From the NCBI GenBank assembly GCA_036346405.1, contig CM070554.1, positions 47,205,058-47,269,057 on the forward strand: a DNA stretch of 64,000 bases, read 5' to 3'. This stretch comes from Phyllostachys edulis. Its lineage: Eukaryota; Streptophyta; Magnoliopsida; Poales; Poaceae. Below the pieces are notes generated by a model. The model saw only the letters and a program-made list of their open reading frames with translations, made no database searches and was not told the origin of the DNA. The position numbers were made by a program, and so were the translations under genes. The stretch's first letter is position 1. Each line of letters starts with the position of its first letter. Shown here one piece after another: positions 43,520-56,200 of this stretch.

Positions 43520-46500
43520 GAAGTCCATTATGGGTGTTTGATGTTCATTTTCTTTCCATGTCTCGATTTCATAAAGTGGAGCTCTTGGTACCGGTCGTTC
43601 TGGAATGTTTCACACTTGCTCATAATTATTCCAAATGCACCTAGAAATGACGTAGGGCACTCCAGAGGTCCATTATAGTTATTTGGTGTGGATTTTCTTT
43701 CTGTGTCTCGATTTCATAAATTGGAGCTTAGGGTACGTGCTCTCGAAAGTTTCACACCGGCTCAAGGATTCCAAATGCACCTAGAAATGAGGTAGGGCAC
43801 ACTAGAAGTCTATTTTGGGTGTTTACAGATTGATTGTCTTTACGTGCCTCGATTTCAGAAAGTGGAGCTCGATACCGCTGCTCAAAGAAAGTTTCACATC
43901 TACACGAATTATCCCAAATGCACCTAGAAATAACATAGGGCATACCAAAAGTCCATTTTGGGTGTTTGCATTGATTTTCTTTCCGTGCCTCGATTTCATA
44001 ATGTGGAGCTCCGTGTACCCGTCGCTCTGCAAAGTTTTACACCTACTCAGAATTATTCCAAATGCACCTAGAAATGACGTAGGGCACACTAGAAGTCCAT
44101 TATGGGTGTTTGGTTTTGATTTTCTTTCCGTGCCTCGATTTCATAAATTGGAGTTCGTGCAGCGTGGATTACGAAAGTTTCACACCAGCTCGGAAAGATT
44201 CCAAATGCACCTAGAAATGAGATAGAGCACACTAGAAGTCCATTATGGGAGTTTGATGCTTATTTTCTTTCCAAGCCTCGATTCCATAAAGTGGAGCTCT
44301 GGGTACGCGTCGTTCTGGAAAGTTTCACACCGGCTCGGAAGGATTCCAAATGCACCTAGAAATGAGCTGGGCACACTAGAAGTCTATTTTGGGTGTTTCG
44401 TATTGATTGTTTTTTTGTGCCTCGATTTCGTAAAGTGGAGCTCTGGATACCATCGTTCAGCAAAGTTTCACATCTGCACGGAATTATTCCAAATGCACCT
44501 AGAAATGACATAGGGCACACCAGAAGTCCATTTTGGGTGTTTGCATTGATTTTCTTTCCGTGCCTCGATTTCATAATGTGGAGCTCCGGGTGTACCCGTC
44601 GCTCTGCAAAGTTACACCTGCTCAGAATTATTCCAATTGCACCTAGAAATGACGTAGGGCACACTAGAAGTCCATTATGGGTGTTTGGTTTTCATTTTCT
44701 TTCCGTACCTCGATTTAATAAATTGGAGCTCAGGGTACGCGTCGTTCTGCAAAGTTTCACACCGGCTCGGAAAGAATCCAAATGCACCTAGAAATGAGAT
44801 AGGGCACACTAGAAGTCCATTATGGGAGTTTGATGTTCATTTTCTTTCCATGCCTCGATTTCATAAAGTGGAGCTCTGGGTACCCGTCGTTCTGGAATGT
44901 TTCACACTTGCTCGGAATTTACTCCAAATGCACCTAGAAATGACGTAGGGCACACCAGAAGTCCATTATAGTTAATTGGTGTGGATTTTCTTTCCGTGCC
45001 TTAATTTCATAAATTGGAGCTTAGGGTACGCGTCGTTCTGGAAAGTTTCACACCGGCTCGGAAGCATTCCAAATGCACCTAGAATTGAGGTAGGGCACAC
45101 TAGAAGTCTATTTTGGGTGTTTCGTATTGATTGTCTTTCTGTGCCTCGATTTCGTAAAGTGGATCTCTGGATATCGTCGTTCAGCAAAGTTTCACATCTG
45201 CACGGAATTATTCCAAATGGAACTAGAAATGACATAGGGCACACCAGAAGTCCATTTTGGGTGTTTGCATTGATTTTCTTTCCGTGCCTCGATTTCATAA
45301 TGTGGAGCTCCGGGTACCCGTCGCTCTGCAAAGTTTTACACCTGCTCAGAATTATTCCAAATGCACCTAGAAATGACGTAGGGCACACTAGAAGTCCATT
45401 ATGGGAGTTTGATGTTCATTTTCTTACCATGCCTCGATTTCGTAAAGTGGAGCTCTGGGTACCCGTCGTTCTGGAATGTTTCACACTTGCTCGGAATTAT
45501 TCCAAATGCACCTAGAAATGACATAGGGCACACCAGAAGTCCATTTTGGGTGTTTGCATTGATTTTCTTTCCGTGCCTCGATTTCATAATGTGGAGCTCC
45601 TGTGTACCGTTGCTCGCAAAGTTTTACACCGCTCGAAATTATTTCAAATGCACCTAGAAATGACGTGGGGCACACTAGAAGTCCATTATGGGTGTTTGGT
45701 TTTGATTTTCTTTCCGTGCCTCGATTTCATAAATTGGAGCTCAGGGTACGCGTCGTTCTGGAAAGTTTCACACCGGCTCGGAAAGATTCCAAATGCACCT
45801 AGAAATGAGATAGGGCACACTAGAAGTCCATTATGGGAGTTTGATTTTCATTTTCTTTCCATGCCTCGATTTCATAAAGTGTAGCTCTGGGTACCCGTCG
45901 TTCTGGAATGTTTCACACTTGCTCGAAATTTACTCCAAATGCACCTAGAAATGACGTACGGCAGACCAGAAGTCCATTATAGTTATTTGGTGTGGATTTT
46001 TCTTTCCGTGCCTCGATTTCATAAATTGGAGCTTAGGATACGCGTCGTTCTGGAAGGTTTCACACCGGCTCGGAAGGATTCCAAATGCACTTAGAAATGA
46101 CGTAGGGCACACTAGAAGTCCATTTTGGGTGTTTCGTATTGATTGGCTTCCTGTGCCTCGATTTCGTAAAGTGGAGCTCTAGATACCGTCGTTCAGCGAA
46201 GTTTCACACCTGCTCAGAATTATTTCAAATGCACCTACAAATGACATAGGGCACACCAGAAGTCCATTTTGGGTGTTTGGATTGATTTTCTTTCCGTGCC
46301 TCGATTTCATTATGTGGTGCTCCGGGTACCCGTCGCTCTGTAAAGTTTTACACCTGCTCAGAATTATTCCAAATGCACCGAAAAATGACGTAGGGCGCAC
46401 TAGAAGTCCGTTATGGGTGTTTGGTTTTGATTTTCTTTACATGCCTCGATTTCATAAATTGGAGCTCAGGGTACGCGTCGTTCTAGAAAGCTTCACACAG

Positions 46501-49500
46501 GCTTGGAAAGATTCCAAATGCACCTTGAAATGAGGTAGAGCACACTAAAAGTCCATATGGGAGTTTGATGTTCATTTCCTTTCCATGCCTCGATTTCATA
46601 AAGTGGAGCTCTGGGTACCCGTCGTTCTGGAATGTTTCATACTTGCTCGGAATTATTCCAAATGCACCTATGAATGACGTAGGGCACACCAGAAGTCCAT
46701 TATAGTTATTTTGTGTGGATTTTCTTTCCGTGCCTCGATTTCATAAATTGGAGCTTAGGGTACTCGTCGTTCTGGAAAGTTTCACACCGGCTCGGAAGGA
46801 TTCCAAATGCACCTAGAAATGAGGTAGGGCACACTAGAAGTCTATTTTGGGTGTTTCGTATTGATTGTCTTTGTGTGCCTCGATCTCGTAAAGTGGATCT
46901 CTGGATACCGTCGTTCAGCAAAGTTTCACATCTGCACGGAATTATTCCAAATGGAACTAGAAATGACATACGGCACACCAGAAGTCCATTTTGGGTGTTT
47001 GCATTGATTTTCTTTCCGTGCCTCGATTTCATAATGTGGAGCTCCGGGTACCCGTCGCTCCGCAAAGTTTTACACCTGCTCAGAATTATTCTAAATGCAC
47101 CTAGAAATAAGGTAGGACACACTAGAAGTCCATTATGGGTGTTTGATGTTCATTTTCTTTCCATGTCTCGATTTCATAAAGTGGTGCTCTTGGTACCGGT
47201 CGTTCTGGAATGTTTCACACTTGCTCATAATTATTCCAAATGCACCTAGAAATGACGTAGGGCACTCCAGAGGTCCATTATAGTTATTTGGTGTGGATTT
47301 TCTTTCCGTGCCTCGATTTCATAAATTGGAGCTTAGGGTACGCGTCGTTCTGGAAAGTTTCACACCGGCTCGGAAGGATTCCAAATGCACCTAGAAATGA
47401 GGTAGGGCACACTAGAAGTCTATTTTGGGTGTTTCGTATTGATTGTCTTTCTCGTGCCTCGATTTCAGAAGTGGAGCTCTGGATACCGGCTCGCTTGACA
47501 AAAGTTTCACATCTGCACGGAATTATCCCAAATGCACCTAGAAATGACATAGGGCACACCAGAAGTCCATTTTGGGTGTTTGCATTGATTTTCTTTCCGT
47601 GCCTCGATTTCATAATGTGGAGCTCCGGGTGTACCCGTCGCTCTGCAAAGTTTTACACCTGCTCAGAATTATTCCAAATGCACCTAGAAATGACGTAGGG
47701 CACACTAGAAGTCCATTATGGGTGTTTGGTTTTGATTTTCTTTCCGTGCCTCGATTTCATAAATTGGAGTTCGTGGTGCGCTGGCTGCTCGAAAGTTTCA
47801 CACCAGCTCGGAAAGATTCCAAATGCACCTAGAAATGAGATAGAGCACACTAGAAGTCCATTATGGGAGTTTGATGCTTATTTTCTTTCCAAGCCTCGAT
47901 TCCATAAAGTGGAGCTCGGGTGCACGCTGGATTACGGATAGTTTCACACCGCTCGGAAGGATTCCAAATGCACCTAGAAATGAGCTGGGCACACTAGAAG
48001 TCTATTTTGGGTGTTTCGTATTGATTGTTTTTTTGTGCCTCGATTTCGTAAAGTGGAGCTCTGGATACCATCGTTCAAAGAAAGTTTCACACTGCACGAA
48101 TTATTCCAAATGCATCTAGAAATGACATAGGGCACACCAGAAGTCCATTTTGGGTGTTTGCATTGATTTTCTTTCCGTGCCTCGATTTCATAATGTGGAG
48201 CTCCGGGTGTACCCGTCGCTCTGCAAAGTTACACCTGCTCAGAATTATTCCAATTGCACCTAGAAATGACGTAGGGCACACTAGAAGTCCATTATGGGTG
48301 TTTGGTTTTCATTTTCTTTCCGTGCCTCGATTTAATAAATTGGAGCTCGAGTGCAGCGTCGATTACGAAAGTTTCACACCGGCTCGGAAAGAATCCAAAT
48401 GCACCTAGAAATGAGATAGGGCACACTAGAAGTCCATTATGGGAGTTTGATGTTCATTTTCTTTCTATGCCTCGATTTCATAAAGTGGAGCTCTGGGTAC
48501 CCGTCGTTCTGGAATGTTTCACACTTGCTCGGAATTTACTCCAAATGCACCTAGAAATGACGTAGGGCACACCAGAAGTCCATTATAGTTAATTGGTGTG
48601 GATTTTCTTTCCGTGCCTTAATTTCATAAATTGGAGTTTAGGGTGCACGCTGATTACGGAAAGTTTCACACCTCGGAAGGATTCCAAATGCACCTAGAAA
48701 TGAGGTAGGGCACACTAGAAGTCTATTTTGGGTGTTTCGTATTGATTGTCTTTCTGTGCCTCGATTTCGTAAAGTGGATCTCTGGATATCGTCGTTCAGC
48801 AAAGTTTCACATCTGCACGGAATTATTCCAAATGGAACTAGAAATGACATAGGGCACACCAGAAGTCCATTTTGGGTGTTTGCATTGATTTTCTTTCCGT
48901 GCCTCGATTTCATAATGTGGAGCTCCGGTGCGTCGCTCTGCAAAGTTTTACACCTGCTCAGAATTATTCCAAATGCACCTAGAAATGACGTAGGGCACAC
49001 TAGAAGTCCATTATGGGAGTTTGATGTTCATTTTCTTACCATGCCTCGATTTCGTAAAGTGGAGCTCTGGGTACCCGTCGTTCTGGAATGTTTCACACTT
49101 GCTCGGAATTATTCCAAATGCACCTAGAAATGACATAGGGCACACCAGAAGTCCATTTTGGGTGTTTGCATTGATTTTCTTTCCGTGCCTCGATTTCATA
49201 ATGTGGAGCTCCGGGTGTACCCGTTGTTCTTGCAAAGTTTACACACTGCCGTAATTATTTCAAATGCACCTAGAAATGACGTAGGGCACACTAGAAGTCC
49301 ATTATGGGTGTTTGGTTTTGATTTTCTTTCCGTGCCTCGATTTCATAAATTGGAGCTCGAGTGCACGCGTCGCTCGAAAGTTTCACACCGCTCGGAAAGA
49401 TTCCAAATGCACCTAGAAATGAGATAGGGCACACTAGAAGTCCATTATGGGAGTTTGATTTTCATTTTCTTTCCATGCCTCGATTTCATAAAGTGGAGCT

Positions 49501-50162
49501 CTGGGTACCGCTGGATTACGAATGTTTCACACTTGCTCGAAATTATTCCAAATGCACCTAGAAATGACGTAGGGCACACGAAGTCCATTATAGTTATTTG
49601 GTGTGGATTTTCTTTCCGTGCCTCGATTTCATAAATTGGAGCTTAGGATACGCGTCGATTACGGAAGGTTTCACACCGCTCGGAAGGATTCCAAATGCAC
49701 TTAGAAATGACGTAGGGCACACTAGAAGTCCATTTTGGGTGTTTCAGTATTGATTGTCTTCACGTGCCTCGATTTCATAAAGTGGAGCTCTAGATATCGA
49801 GTGTTGTTGAAGTTTCACACCTTTCGAATTATTTCAAATGCACCTAGAAATGACATAGGGCACACCGAAGTCCATTTTGGGTGTTTGGATTGATTTTCTT
49901 TTCAGTGCCTCGATTTCATTATGTGGTGCTCGGGTGCCGTCGCTCTGTAAAGTTTACACCTGCTCGAAATTATTCCAAATGCACCTAAAATGGCGTGGGG
50001 CACACTAGAAGTCCATTATGGGTGTTTGGTTTGATTTTCTTTACATGCCTCGATTTCATAAATTGGAGCTCGAGTGTAGCGTCGTTCTAGAAAGTTTCAC
50101 ACGAGCTTGGAAAGATTCCAAATGCACCTAGAAATGAGGTAGAGCACACTAAAAGTCCATAT
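43520..50162. repeat. Segmental duplication within the satellite, offset about 3.6 kb
   Basis: 43520-46558 and 47117-50162 share private variants in the same order. Examples: gagctgggcacactag at 44367 and 47981; ccaaatggaactagaaatga at about 45216 and 48830; cattatgtggtgctc at about 46308 and 49917. The offset falls from 3618 to about 3600 bp along the pair, roughly five higher-order units. Confidence 0.85.
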
Positions 50163-50262
50163 NNNNNNNNNNNNNNNNNNNNNNNNNNNNNNNNNNNNNN
50201 NNNNNNNNNNNNNNNNNNNNNNNNNNNNNNNNNNNNNNNNNNNNNNNNNNNNNNNNNNNNNN
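50163..50262. other. Assembly gap, 100 N
   Basis: A run of exactly 100 N, the usual filler for a gap of unknown size. It lies at the end of the second copy of the 3.6-kb duplication. Confidence 0.98.
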
Positions 50263-53200
50263 TTGATTTTCTTTCCGTGCCTCGATTTCATAAATTGGAG
50301 CTCGAGTGCTCGCGTCGCTGCTCGAAAGTTTCACACCGGCTCGGAAAGATTCCAAATGCACCTAGAAATGAGGTAGGGCACACTAGAAGTCCATTTTGGG
50401 TGTTTGATGTTGATTTTCTTTCCGTGCCTCGATTTCATAAAGTGGAGCTCTGGTACCTGCTGATTCGAAAGTTTCACACTTGCTCGGAATTATTCCAAAT
50501 GCACCTAGAAATGACATAGGGCACACTAGAAGTCCATTTTGGGTGTTTGCATTGATTTTCTTTCCGTGCCTCGATTTCATAAATGTGGAGCTCGAGTGTA
50601 CCCTCGTTACGGAAAGTTTCACACTGCTCGGAATTATTCCAAATGCACCTAGAAATGACGTAGGGCACACTAGAAATCCATTATGGGTGTTTGGTGTTGA
50701 TTTTCTTTCCGTGCCTCGATTTCATAAATTGGAGCTCAGGGTACGCGTCGTTCTTGAAAGTTTCACACCGGCTCGGAAAGATTCCAAATGCACCTAGAAA
50801 TGAGGTAGGGCACACTAGAAGTCCATTATGGGTGTTTGATGTTCATTTTCTTTCCGTGCCTCGATTTCATAAAGTGGAGCTCTAGGATGCCGCGTGATTC
50901 AGAAAGTTTCACATCGGCTCGGAAGGATTCCAAATGCACCTAGAAATGAGGTAGGGCACACTAGAAGTCTATTTTGGGTGTTTGCATTGATTTTCTTTAC
51001 GTGCCTCGATTTCATAAAGTGGAGCTCGTTGGATACCGCTGTTGCACAAAGTTTCACACCTTTTTAATTATTCCAAATGCACCTAGAAATGACATAGGGC
51101 ACACACAAAGTCCATTTTGGTGTTTGCATTGATTTTCTTTCCGTGCCTCGATTTCATATGTGGAGCTCCTTGTGCACCGCCGCTTTGCAAAGCTTTACAC
51201 CTGCTCAGAATTATTCCAAATGCACCAAGAAATGACATAAGGCACACCAGAAGTCCATTATGGGTGTTTGGTTTTGATTTTCTTTCCGTACCTCGATTTC
51301 ATAAATTGGAGCTCGCGGTATGCGTCGTTCTGGAAAGTTTCACACCGGCTCGGAAAGATTCCAAATGCACCTAGAAATGAGATAGAGCACACTAGAAGTC
51401 CATTATGGGAGTTTGATGTTCATTTTCTTTCCATGCCTCGATTTCATAAAGTGGAGCTCTGGGTACCGTCGTTCTGGAATGTTTCACACTTGCTCGGAAT
51501 TATTCCAAATGCACCTAGAAATGACGTAGGGCACACCAGAAGTCCATTATAGTTATTTGGTGTGGATTTTCTTTCCGTGCCTCGATTTCATAAATTGGAG
51601 CTTAAGTGCAGCGTCGCTGCTCGAAAGTTTCACACCGGCTCGGAAGGATTCCAAATGCACCTAGAAATGAGGTAGGGCACACTAGAAGTCTATTTTGGGT
51701 GTTTCGTATTGATTGTCTTTTTGTGCCTCGATTTCGTAAAGTGGAGCTCTGGATACCGTCGTTCAGCAAAGTTTCACACATGCTCGGAATTATTCCAAAT
51801 GCACCTAGAAATGACATAGGGCACACCAGAACTCTATTTTGGATGTTTGCATTGATTTTCTTTCCGTGCCTCGATTTCATAATGTGGAGCTCCGTGTATG
51901 TGCCGCTCTTCTGAAAGTTTACACCTGCTCGAATTATTCCAAATGCACCTAGAAATGACGAGGGCACACTAGAAGTCCATTATGGGTGTTTGGTTTTGAT
52001 TTTCTTTCCGTGCCTCGATTTCATAAATTGGAGCTCGAGTGCAGCGTCGATCGAAAGTTTCACACCGGCTCGGAAAGATTCCAAATGCACCTAGAAATGA
52101 GGTAGGGCACACTAGAAGTCCATTATGGGAGTTTGATGTTCATTTTCTTTCCATGCCTCGATTTCATAAAGTGGAGCTCTGGGTACCGTCGATTACGGAA
52201 TGTTTCACACATGCTCGAATTATTCCAAATGCACCTAGAAATGACGTAGGGCACACAGAAGTCCATTATAGTTATTTGGTGTGGATTTTCTTTCAGTGCC
52301 TCGATTTCATAAATTGGAGCTTAGGTACGCTGTCGTTCGGAAAGTTTCACACCGCTCGGAAAAATTCCAAATGCACCTAGAAATGAGGTAGGGCACACTA
52401 GAAGTCTATTTTGGGTGTTTTGTATTGATTTTCTTTACGTGCCTCGATTTCAGTAAAGTGGAGCTCGGATCTGAGTGCTCAAAGAAAGTTTCACACCTGC
52501 GGAATTATTCCAAATGCACCTAGAAATGACATAGGGCACACTAGAAGTCCATTTTGGGTGTTTGCATTGATTTTCTTTCCGTGCCTCGATTTCATAATGT
52601 GGAGCTCCGGGTGTACCCGTCGCTCTGCAAAGTTTTACACCTGCTCAGAATTATTCCAAATGCACCTAGAAATGACGTAGGGCACACTAGAAGTCCATTA
52701 TGGGTGTTTGGTTTTGATTTTCTTTCCGTGCCTCGATTTCATAAATTGGAGCTCAGGGTACGCGTCGTTCTGGAAAGTTTCACACCGGCTCGGAAAGATT
52801 CCAAATGCACCTATAAATGAGATAGGGCACACTAGAAGTCCATTATGGGAGTTTGATGCTCATTTTCTTTCCAAGCCTCGATTTCATAAAGTGGAGCTCT
52901 GGGTACGCGTCGTTCTGGAAAGTTTCACACCGGCTCGGAAGGATTCCAAATGCACCTAGAAATGAGGTAGGGCACACTAGAAGTCTATTTTGGGTGTTTC
53001 GTATTGATTCTCTTTCTGTGCCTCGATTTCGTAAAGTGGAGCTCTGGATACCGTCGTTCAGCAAAGTTTCACACCTGCTCGAAATTATTCCAAATGCACC
53101 TAGAAATGACATAGGGCACACCAGATATCCATTTTTGGTGTTTGCATTGATTTTCTTTTAGTGCCTCGATTTCATAATGTGGAGCTCCGGCTATACCCGT

Positions 53201-56200
53201 CGCTTTGCAAAGTTTTGCACCTGCTCAGAATTATTCCAAATGCACCAAGAAATGACGTAAGGCACACCAGAAGTCCATTATGGGTGTTTGGTTTTGATTT
53301 TCTTTCCGTGCCTCGATTTCATAAATTGGAGCTCACGGTACGCGTCGTTCTGGAAAGTTTCACACCGGCTCGGAAAGATTCCAAATGCACCTAGAAATGA
53401 GATAGAGCACACTAGAAGTCCATTATGGGAGTTTGATGTTCATTTTCTTTCCATGCCTCGATTTCATAAAGTGGAGCTCTGGGTACCCGTCGTTCTGGAA
53501 TGTTTCACACTTGCTCGGAATTATTCCAAATGCACCTAGAAATGACGTAGGGCACACCAGAAGTCCATTATAGTTATTTGGTGTGGATTTTCTTTCCGTG
53601 CCTCGATTTCATAAATTGGAGCTTAGGTGCAGCGTCGTTACGGAAAGTTTCACACCGCTCGGAAGGATTCCAAATGCACCTAGAAATGAGGTAGGGCACA
53701 CTAGAAGTCTATTTTGGGTGTTTCGTATTGATTGTCTTTCGTGCCTCGATTTCATAAAGTGGAGCTCGATACCGAAGCGTCAAAGAACGTTTCACACCTG
53801 CGGAATTATTCCAAATGCACCTAGAAATGACATAGGGCACACTAGAAGTCCATTTTGGGTGTTTGCATTGATTTTCTTTCCGTGCCTCGATTTCATAATG
53901 TGAAGCTCAAGGTGTGCCGTCGCTCTGCAAAGTTTTACACCTTTCGAATTATTCCAAATACACCTAGAAATGACGTAAGGCACATTAGAAGTCCATTATG
54001 GGTATTTGGTTTCGATTTTCTTTCCGTGCCTCGATTTCATAAATTGGAGCTCAGGGTAGGCGTCGTTCTGGAAAGTTTCACACCGGCTCGGAAAGATTCC
54101 AAATGCACCTAGAAATGAGGTAGGGCACACTAGAAGTCCATTATGGGAGTTTGATGTTCATTTTCTTTCCATGCCTCGATTTCATAAAGTGGAGCTCTGG
54201 GTACCGTGGATTCGGAATGTTTCACACTTGCTCGGAATTATTCCAAATGCACCTAGAAATGACGTAGGGCACATCCGAAGTCCATTATAGTTATTTGGTG
54301 TGGATTTTCTTTCCGTGCCTCGATTTCATAAATTGGAGCTGAGGGTACGCGTCTGTTCGGAAAATTTCACACCGCTCGGAAGAATTCCAAATGCACCTAG
54401 AAATGAGGTAGGGCACACTAGAAGTCTATTTTGGGTGTTTTGTATTGATTGTCTTTCGTGCCTCGATTTCGTAAAGTGGAGCTCTGGATCTGAGTGGATT
54501 ACGCAAAGTTTCACATCTGCGGAATTATTCCAAATGCACCTAGAAATGAAATAGGGCACACCAGAAGTCCATTTTGGGTGTTTGCATTGATTTTCTTTCC
54601 GTGCCTCGATTTCATAATGTGGAGCTCCGGGTGTACCCCTCGCTCTGCAAAGTTTTACACTCGCCGTAATTATTCCAAATGCACCTAGAAATGACGTAGG
54701 GCACACTAGAAGTCCATTATTGGTGTTTGGTTTTGATTTTCTTTCCGTGCCTCGATTTCATAAATTGGAGCTCGAGTGCGCGTCGATTCGGAAAGTTTCA
54801 CACCGGCTCGGAAAGATTCCAAATGCACCTATAAATGAGATAGGGCACACTAGAAGTCCATTATGGGAGTTTGATGCTCATTTTCTTTCCAAGCCTCGAT
54901 TTCATAAAGTGGAGCTCAGGGTACGCGTCGTTCTGGAAAGTTTCACACCGGCTCGGAAGGATTCCAAATGCACCTAGAAATGAGGTAGGGCACACTAGAA
55001 GTCTATTTTGGGTGTTTCGTATTGATTGTCTTTCTGTGCCTCGATTTCGTAAAGTGGAGCTCTGGATCTGCTCGTTCGAAGAAAGTTTCACATCTCGCTG
55101 AATTATTCCAAATGCACCTAGAAATGACATAGGGCACACTAGAAGTCCATTTTGGGTGTTTGGTTTTGATTTTCTTTCCGTGCCTGCCGCTCTCCGCAAA
55201 GTTTTACACACCTTTCGAGAATTATTCCAAATGCACCTAGAAATGACGTAGGGCACACTAGAAGTCCATTATGGGTGTTTGGTTTGATTTTCTTTCCGTG
55301 CCTCGATTTCATAAATTGGAGCTCACGGTACGCGTCGTTCTGGAAAGCTTCACACCGGCTCGGAAATATTCCAAATGCACCTATAAATGAGATAGGGCAC
55401 ACTAGAAGTCCATTATGGGAGATTGATGCTCATTTTCTTTCCAAGCCTCGATTTCATAAAGTGGAGCACTAGGTGCAGCGTGGATTCGGAAAGTTTCACA
55501 CGGCTCGGAAGGATTCCAAATGCACCTAGAAATGAGGTAGGGCACACTAGAAGTCTATTTTGGGTGTTTCGTATTCATTCTCTTTCTGTGCCTCGATTTC
55601 ATAAAGTGGAGCTCTGGATCTGAGTGTTCAAAGAAAGTTTCACACATGCTCGAAATTATTCCAAATGCACCTAGAAATGACATAGGGCACACCAGATATC
55701 CATTTTTGGTGTTTGTATTGATTTTCTTTCAGTGCCTCGATTTCATAATGTGGAGCTCGGCTATACGATCGCTTTGCAAAGTTTTGCACTGCTTTCGAAT
55801 TATTCCAAATGCACCTAGAAATGACGTAAGGCACACTAGAAGTCCATTATGGGTGTTTGGTTTTGATTTTCTTCAGTGCCTCGATTTCATAAATTGGAGC
55901 TCACAGTGCTGCGTGGCTGGAAAGTTTCACACGGCTCGGAAAGATTCCAAATGCACCTAGAAATGAGATAGGGCACACTAGAAGTCCATTATGGGAGATT
56001 GATGCTCATTTTCTTTCCAAGCCTCGATTTCATAAAGTGGAGCACTAGGTGCAGCGTGGATTGCTCGGAAAGTTTCACACCTTTCGGAATGATTCCAAAT
56101 GCACCTAGAAATGAGGTAGGGCACACTAGAAGTCTATTTTGGGTGTTTCGTATTGATTGTCTTTCTGTGCCTCGATTTCGTAAAGTGGAGCTCTGGATAC

